Shown here piece after piece: positions 43,201-46,489 of a stretch of 64,000 bases of DNA. How positions within the stretch are numbered: the first letter of the stretch is position 1; the number at the start of each line of letters is the position of its first letter. Location: positions 5,215,501 through 5,279,500 of the forward strand of contig OZ022498.1 in NCBI GenBank assembly GCA_963989385.1, written 5' to 3'. The notes beneath the pieces were generated by a model, which saw only the letters and a list, made by a program, of their open reading frames with translations, made no database searches and was not told the DNA's origin. This DNA is from Ctena decussata (taxonomy: Eukaryota; Mollusca; Bivalvia; Lucinida; Lucinidae). The position numbers and the translations under genes were made by a program.

Positions 43201-43671
43201 ATCATGGTTCTGCGGTCTGCCATGGGATTTGACATGAAACAACACCAGTGGAAAGTACGTGAAAGTTCAGAACCACGGGAACATAGTATGGATCCAAAAA
43301 TTATTCAGGAGCAGCTAGGACAGAGTATGTATAAGGAACATGTAAAATTCGTCACCAGTTTACATCAGCTCACGAGGAGCGATAGGACAATTATGACACT
43401 CCTTTTTGTCATTGAGCTCTTCTCACCGGATCGCGGGAACATCACAAATAAAGAAAATATAGCTGGGGCACAGGAAAAATTCAGTTTATGGTTACGCTGT
43501 TACCTCGAATCAATTATGTCTGTGAATGAAGCTAAAATTTTATATCCGAAATTACTGGTCAAACTTTTAGATGTGAGGAACTTGGGTGAATCTAGTGCCC
43601 AGCTCGCATCACATTTAGATATCAAGAAACTGGAGCCGTTACTTATAGAAGTGTTCAATCTTCAAAAGTGA
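230..43671 (+). CDS. NR1J: Nuclear receptor, HR96/NR1J type (5'-partial, four exons)
   Basis: This is a ligand-regulated transcription factor that acts in the nucleus. The coding exons are 230-394, 8677-8794, 22670-23271 and 43186-43671; they join in phase (0, 1, 0) to 456 residues. Numbering from the first visible residue, zinc finger 1 uses C23, C26, C40 and C43 with P-box ESCKA, and zinc finger 2 uses C59, C65, C75 and C78. A basic stretch (KRRKR) follows, then a hinge to about residue 220. The ligand-binding domain carries the helix 3-4 signature at residues 275-294 (FAK..., LKQEDQ, LLL) and an AF-2 core LLIEVF at 447-452. P-box ESCKA is known from DHR96, DAF-12 and NHR-8, which sense sterols and xenobiotics, so NR1J is the best placement; ligand and targets are inference. 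The N-terminus is outside the window. Placement within NR1I/NR1J needs a tree. Confidence 0.93.
395..854. other. Intron 1 start, no recognisable element
   Basis: This stretch is AT-rich intron sequence. It has a fragment near 600-660 resembling the ends of the TTAAGGTGAAT MITE family, but nothing I can delimit. Confidence 0.4.
855..1174 (+). mobile_element. tRNA-derived SINE with rearranged head
   Basis: The body matches the SINE at 58090-58358: a CTGATTTAAGAAGGGCAGTT segment, then GGTTAACCGCTTAGGAG, and a tail ending in (AATC)n. The tRNA-like head is altered. The 3' half of the tRNA (box B GGTTCGATACC, 946-982) is preceded by an inverted copy of itself (908-944) with about two mismatches in 37 bases. 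Polymerase III box A is not clear in this copy. Confidence 0.8.
1339..1388. repeat. Impure GT microsatellite
   Basis: The sequence is a run of TGTG interrupted by AAG, CTT and CATACA. It is intronic simple sequence and the surrounding 1175-1590 shows no other element. Confidence 0.7.
1590..1775. mobile_element. MITE family A copy (palindromic core)
   Basis: The core reads GTAGATCC.GATGAGG.GGCTCAT and its near-perfect reverse complement, flanked by GCAAACAGTG and CACTGTT. The right end is GGTGCTTAAAGAGTTA, the family's terminal inverted repeat. The left terminal repeat is missing. Confidence 0.75.
1995..2250. mobile_element. MITE family B copy (TTAAGGTGAAT ends, AAGAATTTGCTCC stem)
   Basis: The left end reads AAAATGAATGGGTACA. 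The centre is an inverted pair, TCTTAAAGGAAAGAATTTGC and its complement, and the right end runs to GACCTTAA. The 87-residue open frame here is only the transposon body. The TTAA at 2247-2250 is shared with the next element, so two TTAA-flanked elements lie back to back. Confidence 0.7.
2247..2456. mobile_element. MITE family A, nearly complete copy
   Basis: The left end is TTAACACTTTAAGCACCAG and the right end is TGGTGCTTAAAGAGTTA, forming an inverted pair. The core palindrome is TGATGAGGCGGCTCATAATG with its complement. At about 210 bp with no coding capacity, this is the best reference copy of the family in the window. Confidence 0.8.
2846..2914. mobile_element. Short palindromic element (family N)
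   Basis: The arms are ACATTGTAGACC...CAAACTGCTCC and the complement GGAGCAGTTTG...GGTCCACAATGT. It is related to 49689-49747. Confidence 0.6.
3097..4430 (+). mobile_element. Pearl-like (Helitron-like) element D with five 161-bp units
   Basis: It starts ATGCCCCCGCCA, followed by a G-run hairpin, a GTAC-type tetranucleotide tract (3179-3207), and tandem units beginning ATGGTTTC at 3212, 3373, 3534, 3694 and 3855. A poly-C/CA tract and a right end GGCGGGGGCAT...CATTTCTAGTT follow. The second copy at 51046-51591 has one unit. Boundaries follow from the MITE it interrupts and fit insertion in a T run. There are no protein genes. Confidence 0.75.
4161..4257. repeat. Poly-C then (CA)n tract
   Basis: A long C homopolymer run passes into CACACA repeats. 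The proline- and threonine/histidine-rich frames it produces in all + frames, and the glycine-rich frame on the - strand, are artefacts of simple sequence. Confidence 0.85.
4444..5710 (+). pseudogene. 5'-truncated, inactive RTE-clade LINE reverse transcriptase
   Basis: The frames encode reverse transcriptase motifs [28 protein letters not shown] and [14 protein letters not shown], plus a C-terminal region with LYACESWTL and RWFGHVSR, the arrangement known from RTE/BovB elements. The endonuclease and early reverse transcriptase are missing. A frame change lies near 4730-4745, splitting the protein into frames 4468-4842 and 4712-5695. The catalytic FADD box reads FAYD at 4904-4915, so an active-site aspartate is lost. 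The 3' end is an ATAGA repeat tract. The insertion is flanked by AATTCTGAATAA at 4432-4443 and 5711-5722. Confidence 0.85.
5692..5714. repeat. (AGAAT)n tail of the LINE
   Basis: Four copies of the pentamer close the LINE insertion. RTE-clade elements commonly end in such short tandem repeats. Confidence 0.7.
5959..6202. mobile_element. MITE family K copy
   Basis: The terminal inverted repeat is GACATGACAAAACCAACAAA on the left and its complement TGTTGGTTTTGTCTTGTCGC on the right. The inner part carries the palindromic AGACTCAGATCAGCCTGGGC module typical of this family. Confidence 0.75.
6283..6573. repeat. Tandem repeat of about 135 bp, C-rich
   Basis: Two units and a partial third share GAAGAAAGTAAG.ATTTGCTAA, a C-rich run, then CCACCATGTTATAAC and CTAAATCACTCA. 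Function unknown; no coding. Confidence 0.55.
6665..6885. mobile_element. MITE family L copy
   Basis: The core palindrome is TCTAGATCCATCTTAAAAGA with its complement, flanked by AAAACCATCC and GGATTGTTTT. The outer part shows TATTTGGGGTCATTCTAGAA. Other copies lie at 23932, 50455, 59160 and 63110. Confidence 0.65.
6950..7119 (+). mobile_element. Short Helitron-like element H, copy 1
   Basis: It has a left hairpin beginning AGCTTGCCTG, a GTCGTCAGCATA triplet-like tract, no tandem array, and a right end GGCGAGCTATCCTG...GACAGGTCTTGT. Copies lie at 10770, 26256 and 60415. Confidence 0.6.
7196..7892 (+). mobile_element. Pearl-like element E with two 188-bp units
   Basis: It opens with a hairpin ACCCCCGACATACGAAGTAT and its complement, then a CCGT/TCGT microsatellite (7243-7280). 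Two units follow, starting at TCAAAGTTTTGC near 7282 and 7470. The right end is CAGGGGTATACGTG...TTGCTCTAGTT. There are no genes. Confidence 0.65.
8088..8266. mobile_element. Family A palindrome inside a second inverted repeat
   Basis: A TGAGACGGCTCAT core with ATCCTGATGAGACGG arms sits inside a wider inverted pair, GGACAGCGGGTAAATTCAGA and TCCGAATTTACCCGCTGTCT. The outer ends differ from other family A copies. Confidence 0.55.
8392..8652. mobile_element. MITE family A next to an exon, right end duplicated
   Basis: The palindromic core at about 8445-8485 is followed by the family right end. A 46-bp terminal segment (GCAGATGTAAATTTGTCGTC...) is repeated at 8561 and 8607. The second copy ends about 25 bases before the exon at 8677. 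Confidence 0.7.
8677..8794 (+). CDS. NR1J: NR1J coding exon: second zinc finger
   Basis: The acceptor is TTTTCTGTCTTCAG and the donor is GTAAGT. The 118-base exon encodes [10 protein letters not shown]...[15 protein letters not shown]...WIL, the second zinc finger with a five-residue D-box, followed by the start of the C-terminal extension. It ends in phase 1: its last base joins GT of the next exon to give serine. The DNA-binding domain is therefore split between the two fingers. A MITE ends about 25 bases upstream of this exon. Confidence 0.93.
9300..9560. mobile_element. Degenerate family B MITE
   Basis: The inverted core AAGGAAGGAATTTGCTCCTG and its partner CAGGAACAAATTCTTACCTT lies at 9377-9424. 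The flanks are too diverged for secure ends. Confidence 0.45.
9827..10062. mobile_element. MITE family K, best-preserved copy
   Basis: The inverted repeats are about 40-50 bp: GAGCCGCGACACGAGAAAAC on the left and GTTTTCTCGCGTCGCGGCTC on the right. Inside are inverted AGACTCAGATCAGCCTGGGC modules. The 60-residue open frame covering it is not a gene. Confidence 0.8.
10455..10540. mobile_element. Family A palindrome, diverged
   Basis: The segment GCAAACAGTAAAGGTGCAGA...CTACACTGTAAGCC keeps the family layout but one arm has substitutions (CCCCCCATC). Confidence 0.5.
10711..10769. mobile_element. Short foldback element
   Basis: The arms are AGTCATAGCTACCAAA and TTTGGTAGCTATGACT, with the left at 10711-10738 and the right at 10744-10769. 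It abuts the H element starting at 10770. Confidence 0.65.
10770..10959 (+). mobile_element. Short Helitron-like element H, copy 2
   Basis: The left hairpin is AGCTCGCCTGAACGAAGTTC followed by its complement. A GGCGTC/GGCGTT triplet tract (10812-10868) and the right end GGCGAGCTATCCTGTCCCTG...CAGGTCTTGT complete it. Confidence 0.65.
10960..12040. other. Intron 2 stretch, mostly unassigned
   Basis: No exon is visible. The part 11530-11760 resembles 25590-25690 (both contain a TGCACCATA.CCGA.TGCCTCT-like string), so it is probably an old dispersed repeat. It may descend from coding sequence, but no frame is intact. Confidence 0.35.
12111..12245. promoter_or_regulatory. Cluster of GCATGCGC-type sites (NRF1-like)
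   Basis: GCATGCGCGGTCAACCG is nearly duplicated, followed by AGCGCATGCGCT and CATGCGCAGTCAACC within 135 bases. The area is more CpG-rich than its surroundings. NRF1 is known to bind GCGCATGCGC; activity here is inference. Confidence 0.3.
13161..13356. mobile_element. MITE family C, intact copy
   Basis: The left end is CTAGATAAGAGAGAGTATTT, with a core inverted pair TGACCCCTCATCTGAAC...GTTCAGATGAGGGGTCA centred near 13262. The right end mirrors the left (AAATACCCTTCTTTTC). It is the reference for the split copy at 3048-5850. Confidence 0.8.
13511..17663 (+). mobile_element. Pearl-like element F: long 145-bp-unit array with two left ends
   Basis: The left end at 13511 is the hairpin AGCTCACCTGAGCACGAAGT plus its complement, then a GTCCGTCGTCC tract. 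About 13 units follow with a period of 145 bases (AGGTCACTAGGTCA at 13731, 13876, 14021, 14311, 14455, 14600 and so on). At 15417 a second left end of the same family interrupts a unit and starts a second array, running to about 17663. Short open frames in the array are not genes. I see no typical right end before the next element. Confidence 0.75.
17819..17886. repeat. Two-copy tandem repeat of about 34 bp
   Basis: The unit ACTCAACATGAACGGGAA.TTTTCGGAGAAG occurs twice in a row. Confidence 0.6.
17901..18178 (+). mobile_element. Short pearl-like element with F-type ends and I-type core
   Basis: The left end AGCTCACCTGAGC and the right end GCTCAGGTGAGCGATTCAGG...GGCCCTCTTGTT are of F type. The core (CACATGACCAAGGTGGCCGC) matches the element at 52767-56253. 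It has no microsatellite and no array. Confidence 0.6.
18367..18511. mobile_element. Foldback element with 72-bp arms
   Basis: The left arm (18367-18438) runs from AGTATCTATCATGGGTGTG through GTGCGGATAGAAAAATCCGT to GGCATCATGAGGC. The right arm (18441-18511) is its near-complement. The loop is two bases. Confidence 0.75.
18780..18985. mobile_element. MITE family C copy
   Basis: The core inverted pair CTAATTAGAACCGTCTCACC...GAGACGGTTCTAATTAG lies at 18862-18899 with the family flanks AGGGATAAT and TTATCCC. Confidence 0.7.
19124..21067 (+). mobile_element. Pearl-like element G with about 166-bp units and a 490-bp higher-order repeat
   Basis: The left hairpin is ATGCCCCCAATTTCGGAGAA with its complement, then GTCCGTCTGTCC repeats. 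Units containing ATCTCAAGAACCCCTGA recur at 19356, 19521, 19845, 20011, 20335, 20501 and 20667. A three-unit block starting near 19661 repeats nearly unchanged from 20151. The right end is GGTTGGGGGCATAG...ACATTTTCTAGTT. The open frames here are array artefacts. Confidence 0.75.
21591..22137. mobile_element. 547-bp element with 17-bp perfect inverted ends (TTAA-type)
   Basis: The ends are TTAAAGGTAGGTTCCTG (21591-21607) and CAGGAACCTACCTTTAA (22121-22137). TTAA at both outer ends could be the target duplication, as for piggyBac-type elements. Open frames of 66 and 100 residues inside match nothing I know. Confidence 0.75.
22178..22365. mobile_element. MITE family B copy, core deleted
   Basis: The left part GATACACTTTGAAGGGAAGC and right part AAAAATGGTGGGAAAATATG...GTACACC match the family, but the central inverted pair is mostly lost. 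Confidence 0.55.
22478..22640. mobile_element. MITE family B ending next to exon 3
   Basis: It contains TCTACTCTTAAAAAGAAAGA...TTTAAGAGTTGACCCCC and the right end GAGTTGCTTCCCCTGAAAGT...ATTCACC. It ends about 30 bases before the splice acceptor at 22669. Confidence 0.65.
22670..23271 (+). CDS. NR1J: NR1J coding exon: hinge and first part of ligand-binding domain
   Basis: The exon follows TTTTTCTTCAG and encodes 200 residues plus the split serine. It starts [10 protein letters not shown], the usual C-terminal extension of this group. The Ser/Pro-rich hinge contains VKLETFSP (22894-22917), which fits the phosphorylation-dependent SUMO motif, and VKMEKDEDD (23005-23031), which fits the negatively charged SUMO motif. 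Ligand-binding-domain helices begin near [14 protein letters not shown]. The exon ends with the helix 3-4 signature and LLLK, then donor GTAATA. A minimal ORF reading continues eight residues into the intron; this is not coding. Confidence 0.93.
23375..23916. mobile_element. 542-bp element with 16-bp perfect inverted ends
   Basis: The ends are TATACACCTTTCCTAT (23375-23390) and ATAGGAAAGGTGTATA (23901-23916). Inside, CTATAGATGACGTCA near the right is mirrored by GAGGTCATCTATAG near the left. The outer TA fits a Tc1/mariner-like target. No transposase is seen. It starts about 100 bases after exon 3. Confidence 0.75.
23932..24058. mobile_element. MITE family L, one half
   Basis: CTAGATATCTAAATCTGTCT and AATCCTAAAAATCAAGATCC...GGATCTAGATTTTTAG are family L modules. 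The right half is missing; a tRNA-like segment follows directly. Confidence 0.5.
24059..24135 (+). pseudogene. tRNA-like segment, probably tRNA pseudogene or SINE head
   Basis: TAGCTCAGTGGGTTAAGC is a good box A and GTCAAGTCCCGG a degraded box B (the usual GGTTC is lost). The acceptor ends do not pair well, so a working tRNA is unlikely. It sits exactly between a family L half and a family A half. Confidence 0.5.
24140..24388. mobile_element. Family A MITE right half with tandemly duplicated end
   Basis: CACTGTTTGCCCTCAAGTCT opens the right half. The end segment (TATAGCTTG.ACAAAATATTT to CATTGAGTGTCCCAAGGGAA) is present twice, at about 24197-24290 and 24293-24388. Confidence 0.55.
24728..24930. 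mobile_element. MITE family C with clear ends
   Basis: The ends CAGAGCTCCAGATA (24728) and TATCTGGAGCTCTG (to 24930) are a perfect 14-bp inverted repeat. The core is CTCATTAGAACCGTCTCGGT with its complement. Confidence 0.8.
25445..25579. mobile_element. Foldback element
   Basis: The arms are AGTGTCTTTTGATATCAAG...CTCGACCAGAAACA (25452-25493) and the complement at 25531-25572. The 112-residue open frame on the - strand that covers it is not supported as a gene. Confidence 0.7.
25972..26176. mobile_element. MITE family A, complete copy
   Basis: The left end is TTAACTCTTTAAGCCCCAGA and the right end TTTTTGGCACTGAAAGGGT. The core palindrome is GTAGATCCTGATGAGTTGGC and its complement. Confidence 0.75.
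26256..26421 (+). mobile_element. Short Helitron-like element H, copy 3
   Basis: It has AGCTCGCCTGAACGAAAGTT plus complement, a GGCGTC triplet run, and a right end GGCGAGCTATCCTGTACCCA...CAGGTCTTGT. Confidence 0.65.
26450..26646. mobile_element. MITE family B copy
   Basis: The left end TTCACCTCCATGTTTTTC and right end GCTTCCCCAGAAAGTGTAC flank a weak stem (AAAGAATTTTCTCC). Confidence 0.55.
26690..26890. repeat. Short array of about 65-bp units (GATGAAAACCCATGCAC)
   Basis: Three diverged units contain GGGGAAATCAGCTTTCAGTG and ATGAAAACCCATGCACATGC. The same unit recurs at 35640-35900 and 38280-38500. Confidence 0.6.
27610..27743. mobile_element. 134-bp MITE
   Basis: The ends TAGGCCCGATTTCA and TGAAATCGGGCCTTA are inverted. 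The rest of 27125-27825 shows nothing further. Confidence 0.65.
27826..28370. repeat. Block of ATATAAGATATCTTATAT palindromes
   Basis: Many close copies of a GATATC-centred palindrome, often extended to AAGATATCTT or TATAAGATATCTTATA, are spaced about every 20-35 bases without a strict period. There is no coding. Confidence 0.75.
28403..29884. mobile_element. 1.5-kb inverted-repeat element (non-autonomous DNA transposon)
   Basis: The left end TATAGAGTGGGACGG...CCATAGCAACCACAGTCGGA (with GAGGTGAAA) is mirrored on the right by TTTCACCTCCGATGCTCGTT and CCGTCCGATTCTATA. The inverted ends are about 65 bp and imperfect. Open frames of 84 and 60 residues on the - strand do not look like transposase. 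Confidence 0.7.
29915..30510. repeat. Block of GTGATATCAC palindromes
   Basis: Roughly 25 copies of GTGATATCAC or one-base variants alternate with AAAATCGATTT-like linkers. The flank GATATC is shared with the block at 27826-28370 but the outer bases differ. The 73-residue frame here is an artefact. Confidence 0.75.
30832..31600 (-). mobile_element. Retroposon insertion with (ATT)n 3' end
   Basis: It is flanked by TAGAAA at 30826-30831 and 31601-31606, both part of the array unit. On the - strand it ends in ATAAAGTCGATTATTATTATT, typical of a retroposon tail. No reverse transcriptase frame remains. Confidence 0.6.
32133..33187. mobile_element. 1,055-bp TA-inserting DNA element
   Basis: The ends TACTGACACAAAAAAGAAAC and GTTTCTTGTTTGTGTCAGTA are inverted with one mismatch in about 25. 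TA is duplicated at 32131 and 33188. The related array unit at 31804-31830 has the uninterrupted sequence TCAATTAATATATGTCTG. No transposase is present; Tc1/mariner-like mobilisation is inferred. Confidence 0.8.
34187..34696 (-). pseudogene. 3' end of a CR1/L2/Jockey-like LINE (5'-truncated)
   Basis: On the - strand 34696-34236 encodes [20 protein letters not shown], then [30 protein letters not shown] and [26 protein letters not shown], the well-known C-terminal end of CR1/L2/Jockey-type reverse transcriptase proteins. The 3' end carries three copies of ATCCAGGTAA (34187-34217), a usual tandem tail. All catalytic motifs are missing. Confidence 0.8.
34885..35008. repeat. 16-bp minisatellite (GGACGAAACGTCCTGG)
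   Basis: Three close units are followed by variants (GCGCGAAACGTCCC). Each unit includes the palindrome GACGAAACGTC. A weaker relative occurs at 12610-12690. Confidence 0.65.
35009..35640. other. Intron 3 stretch, nothing recognised
   Basis: AT-rich sequence without open frames, inverted ends or repeats that I can see. Confidence 0.4.
35640..35900. repeat. Array of GATGAAAACCCATGCAC units
   Basis: About four units of 60-65 bp with AAATCAGCTTTCAGTGATGA and CATGCTATCTAAGAAAA. Same family as 26690 and 38280. Confidence 0.6.
36333..38028 (-). mobile_element. Pearl-like element W with about ten 147-bp units, reverse orientation
   Basis: Read on the - strand, it opens with ATGTCCCCCCACCAAAGGTG and complement, then CGGCGTCGGCGTGAC. 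The array follows, and the right end is GGGGGGACATCAG...AACATTTCTAGTT. Units carry GACCTTGAAAATGAGGTCA and recur near 36798, 36941, 37087, 37235, 37384, 37529, 37679 and 37826. The frames at 36198-37295 are artefacts. Confidence 0.75.
38280..38500. repeat. Third array of GATGAAAACCCATGCAC units
   Basis: Diverged units with GGAAAACATGTGCATGGGAA and AGTGATGAAAACACATGCAC. Confidence 0.6.
38624..38834. mobile_element. MITE with GGGCGTAGCTA ends (hAT-like)
   Basis: The left end GGGCGTAGCTACC is mirrored by CTAGTTACGCCC. The inner palindrome AATTTTGTCAAAATTGACAA is at 38660-38690. Confidence 0.6.
39331..39796 (+). mobile_element. Short J-type element, interrupted by a foldback
   Basis: TTGTCTCGCC before the foldback and GCAGGACATAGATACATGTA, CGTAAACTTAATGTCGAG and GAGACACCCCATTCCATGGA after it match the ends of element J (53080-54092). 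There is no tandem array. Confidence 0.55.
39341..39645. mobile_element. About 300-bp foldback element with internal GCTTCCTGCAGAGACTG repeats
   Basis: The left arm begins GACCACAGGGTATAAACCAG and TCCGCCAATTTTCGCTTCC. The right arm mirrors it (GAAATTGGCGGACTCGTTTA, TACCCTGTGATGAC). The centre is near 39480. The motif GCTTCCTGC.GAGA recurs about every 40-50 bases in both arms. The open frames on both strands reflect the symmetry. Confidence 0.75.
39820..40040. mobile_element. MITE family K copy
   Basis: The ends are GAGCCGCGACATGACAAAAC and GTTTTGTCGTGTTGCGGCTC, with inner CAGATCAG/CTGATCTG modules. Confidence 0.8.
40046..40262. mobile_element. Degenerate MITE family C
   Basis: Family words remain (GTGACCCCTCATCTGAACC, TTGTTGAGAATATGAAAAAT, ATCTGGATCTCTG), but the core palindrome is broken. 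Confidence 0.5.
40424..40660 (-). mobile_element. SINE-like retroposon (relative of 51695-51952)
   Basis: Its complement shares GCCTACTGTGCTTGCAGTAG, GGTGCGGGTGAGGGTTGTT and GAGACGGCCCAATATAG with the copy at 51695. A short tail ends in AAACCCAAAACAACCAG. Class is inferred from the tail and the dated copy. Confidence 0.55.
40683..40884. mobile_element. MITE family A copy
   Basis: The left end CTCTTAAAGTGCCAAAAAGC and core TGATGAGGCGG-type palindrome around 40800-40835 identify it. It has the opposite orientation to the copy at 2247. Confidence 0.7.
41908..42313. mobile_element. MITE family K with a nested 164-bp element
   Basis: The ends are GAGCCTCGACATGACAAAAC and GTTTTGTTGTGTCGCAGCTC. 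At 41945-42108 a second element interrupts it, with ends CAGGGGTGTAAAATT and AATTTTACACCTCTG, a hAT-like pattern. Confidence 0.75.
42348..42466. mobile_element. MITE family B, right half
   Basis: GGAAGCGTTTAATTCTTCCA and GTTTCCCTTTGTAGAAATAG lead to the right end GTGTACCTGTTCACCTTAA. Confidence 0.5.
42854..43079. mobile_element. MITE family K close to the last exon
   Basis: The modules GAAGACTCAGATCAGCCTGG and CCAAGGCTGATCTG are present, with a degraded left end and right end TTGGTTATGTCGTATCCCAG. It ends about 107 bases before the exon at 43186. Confidence 0.65.
43186..43671 (+). CDS. NR1J: NR1J terminal coding exon: rest of ligand-binding domain and AF-2
   Basis: The acceptor is TTTTTCCCATTTTAG, and the exon resumes in frame with [15 protein letters not shown], which continues the LLLK of the previous exon as in other NR1 receptors. 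It codes 161 residues and ends in TGA. The last helix is [13 protein letters not shown]; the hydrophobic pair, glutamate and hydrophobic pair form the AF-2 coactivator surface. The next reading-frame methionine (43195) is not the start, because the two glycines before it belong to the protein. Confidence 0.94.
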   Translation, partial: GGIMEIMVLRSAMGFDMKQHQWKVRESSEPREHSMDPKIIQEQLGQSMYKEHVKFVTSLHQLTRSDRTIMTLLFVIELFSPDRGNITNKENIAGAQEKFSLWLRCYLESIMSVNEAKILYPKLLVKLLDVRNLGESSAQLASHLDIKKLEPLLIEVFNLQK

Positions 43672-43804
43672 TTGATTCGGAGATGTGTCAGCTCTTCCTG
43701 AATTCTTCAGATACTACTTTTTGCGGGTTTAGTGCTAATTTTTGTTGCTTGAGCTGTGCCGTTAGGAAAGATCACATAGAACATGTGCAAACCAGCTAAG
43801 CCTC

Positions 43805-43907
43805 AGCCCAGCAGGCACATGCCGTTGAAATGACATCATACTGAAGTCCATGTGATGTTGCATCAACATGAGTATGACATCATTTCGACCTCATGTGCCC
43901 GCTGGGA
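43805..43907. mobile_element. Short MITE in the gene's 3' flank
   Basis: The ends CCCAGCAGGCACATG and CATGTGCCCGCTGGG are inverted, with an inner ATGACATCATACT/AGTATGACATCAT pair. A second copy lies at 58387-58483. Confidence 0.75.
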
Positions 43908-43923
43908 GGGGACAAGATTAGAA

Positions 43924-44157
43924 TCTTAAGGCGAATGGGTACACTGCCAGGGAAACAGTTTTGCCATATTCATTTTTTGCCTCCCTTTGTAACAGAGATA
44001 ACTCTTTAAGAGAAGAGTTGAATCCTTTTGAAGCAAATTCTTTTCTTTTATAGTAGACTTTGATTTTGAAGGAAAGGCAAACAGAAAGTAACAGAAGTGG
44101 TTTGGCTTTGTAAACAATGGTGGAAAAACATGGATGTGTACGCATTTACCTTATTTT
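43924..44157. mobile_element. MITE family B in the gene's 3' flank
   Basis: The left end is TTAAGGCGAATGGGTACAC and the right end GGATGTGTACGCATTTACCT. This is one of the clearest terminal pairs of the family. Confidence 0.7.
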
Positions 44158-44189
44158 TTTTGTCCATTTCAGCTATCTATGGATCCTGA

Positions 44190-44280
44190 GGAAACAACAA
44201 AGACTCAGAGATGTGCAGGCTGATCTGAGTCTTTGCTGTTTGCACATGTCTGTTGACCTCTTTTCTTGTGGAATGGCTCA
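44190..44280. mobile_element. Family K fragment
   Basis: AACAACAAAGACTCAGAGAT, CAGGCTGATCTGAGTCTTTG and GAATGGCTCAAAT remain. Confidence 0.45.
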
Positions 44281-44739
44281 AATATAGAATTTAAAAAAAA
44301 AATCATAAATTTTACTGTTATAGTGATGTTGTAATGTTATCATGAAAATTCCAGGGGATATGATGTGTAATTGTGTTTAAGTGGAATAGTGCTGTGAATA
44401 GGCAGAATGGTGCTGCGAGTGATACTTCAGTTGTTTTTGTCAAATATTATTTTGAAGTCTTACAGAAAAGTTTGGTGCAGGGATTTGGGATAAAAAAAGT
44501 GCTAAAACAGTTGAGAAGACATGTGCTACAGGTTTTGAATTGTCTGTAACATGAGATACTGGAAGATTTTGAGTTTAATGCTTTTGGCTGAACATGTTTC
44601 TTTTTATTTCTCTGCAACGTGTTTTATGTGGAGAAACATTTTTAATGTCAATCCCAAATTTTGACAATCAGATGTTGGTATATAGTGCTACAAGTGTTGC
44701 ATACTTTTTCCATACTTTTTGAGCTGTAGCTGAGGAAGG

Positions 44740-45660
44740 GTTTGAGGGTAATAATGGGATAGTTTTTCTTCTTTCTCAATAGAAACATAGACTGCGACCC
44801 CCTTATTAAAATCACCTAATTGATGAGGGACTTGCAACATAAGTTGTTACAGTGTATGGGCAGAAATTGTCTCTTTATTGTCATCAATACCCACTTTCTC
44901 CATACTTTACAACAAAAGCTTGAACATACAAGAGCTTAGGTAATTCTGAAACTGTTTCTCAGTAGAACTTTCTCATCAAAGCAGCTCTGATTACATGTAA
45001 CAATAAAATTATTGATTTAACAAAGTCCTAAGTCAATTCATTAAGTTTTCTAGTACAGGCTTACAGTTTCTTTAAAAAAATATGAGAAGCTTTTGCACTG
45101 CGAAACTCCTCAGATGTTTTTCTGTGAAAAATGGCAGTGTTCTTATCAGTATGTTTGAAAATTTACTGGCCCTAAATTATTGTAAACCATACCTTATCTA
45201 GGACTCTGAACAAACCCAGATCTTTTAGGACCAGATCAGTTGCAGTCTTAACTCAATAGCCTTAATGCCAGTGGGAGTAAGTTTCATATTCATTACAAGT
45301 CTAAATGATATTTTCAGTTTTCCTTGCATGGCAATGGTGGAGAGCAGTTTAACCTGAAGATCAAAGTAGCTGCAGGAGTAATGCTGAGCTACAGGTTAAA
45401 TTGACAAGTAGATTGTCCCCCCTAGCAGAGTGCTGGGCAGGGTTGTTAGTTAATGAGAGTTTAAATTTTAGAAGGCATTATAAGCAAAAATACTGTCATT
45501 TTTTACTGAACAAAATGTGAGGAGCTTGTGTAGTGCAAAAAGTTTTACATTTTTCAAAAAAATATGAGCACACATGATAATATTTGTTTGTACTAGAAGT
45601 CATAAAGAGTCCTTGACTATTGTTAAGCTAATGTTGCTCTGAACAACTGGGTCCTGTTAA
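44740..45660. other. Degenerate MITE remains in the 3' flank
   Basis: A broken family C copy covers about 44740-44900. A worn relative of the 52053-52300 hAT-like MITE ends near 45656 (CTGAACAACTGGGTCCTG), and a copy of its core (GAGAAGCTTTTGCACTGC) is at 45088. No gene is seen. Confidence 0.4.
45002..45007 (+). promoter_or_regulatory. Candidate polyadenylation signal (weak)
   Basis: This is the first AATAAA I see downstream of the stop codon, about 1.3 kb away; another lies at 46092. If either is used, the 3' UTR contains a short foldback MITE (43805-43907) and a second MITE (43924-44157). The placement is inference only. Confidence 0.2.
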
Positions 45661-45772
45661 GGTAAATGCAGTTATCAAACACTGTTCTAGTAAAATAGTA
45701 GAGTATTGTGGAAAATGTTTGTTGATAGAAAATTGAATATATCATAACTGCAACATTTTTTATTTCTCTTAG

Positions 45773-46000
45773 TAAAGGTAAATTGATACACTTTCAGGGG
45801 AGGTAACTGCCTTTTGCAGTTATGTATCCCTTCTTAATTGGGGTCAACTCTGAAAGGAAAGACTTTGTTCTTCTAGGAACAACTCTATCCTTTAGGGTAG
45901 ACCTCTGTTTTGATGGACTTCATCATGCAGGGAAGCAAACAGGAAGTCACAAAAGTTGCCTCCTTTTGAAAAACATGGAGGTGTACCCAAACACCTCAAT
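45773..46000. mobile_element. MITE family B copy
   Basis: AAATTGATACACTTTCAGGG is the left end. The stem is TCTGAAAGGAAAGACTTTGT with a diverged partner, and the right end is GGAGGTGTACCCAAACACC. Confidence 0.6.
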
Positions 46001-46245
46001 ACAGAAAGACCAATATATCTGAACATCCCAGTGAATGAGAGAAGACTGTTACAAGTCAAAGTGTAGACTGTATCTTACTATAAACCGGTGAAATAAAATC
46101 GGTGAATTTTAAGTTGAGCTCATTAAAATGCTATATAGATTTATAGAAACAAAGGTGTTTTCATTAAATTTTGGCCATAAATGTAATCATGAGTAAATGT
46201 GCTTAGTGGTTGGGCAGAGCTCAAAAGTCCAGAAAAATGGGCATA

Positions 46246-46488
46246 GATTAAAACCTGGAATGGAATGTACTGAAATAGAATGGATTGGAAGAGATATATA
46301 GACTCCATTGGTTCCAGTTTGCTATCAAAGCCTGGGATGGTACTCTTTCAGGAAAAGAATTTGCTCCCTCAGAGGGAGCTAATTCTTTCCTGTAAGAGTG
46401 CCATCCCAAATGAGTGGAATGAAGAGAAGGAGACTATTTCCTGTTAGTCCATTCCATTCCACTCAGTTCCAATCCATGTTTTGAACTA
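46246..46488. mobile_element. Foldback element with GAATTTGCTCC core
   Basis: The outer arms are AAAACCTGGAATGGAATG and its loose complement at 46440-46488. The inner pair is GATGGTACTCTTTCAGGAAA and TTTCCTGTAAGAGTGCCATC. A sister copy is at 58635-58822. Confidence 0.6.
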
Positions 46489-46489
46489 T

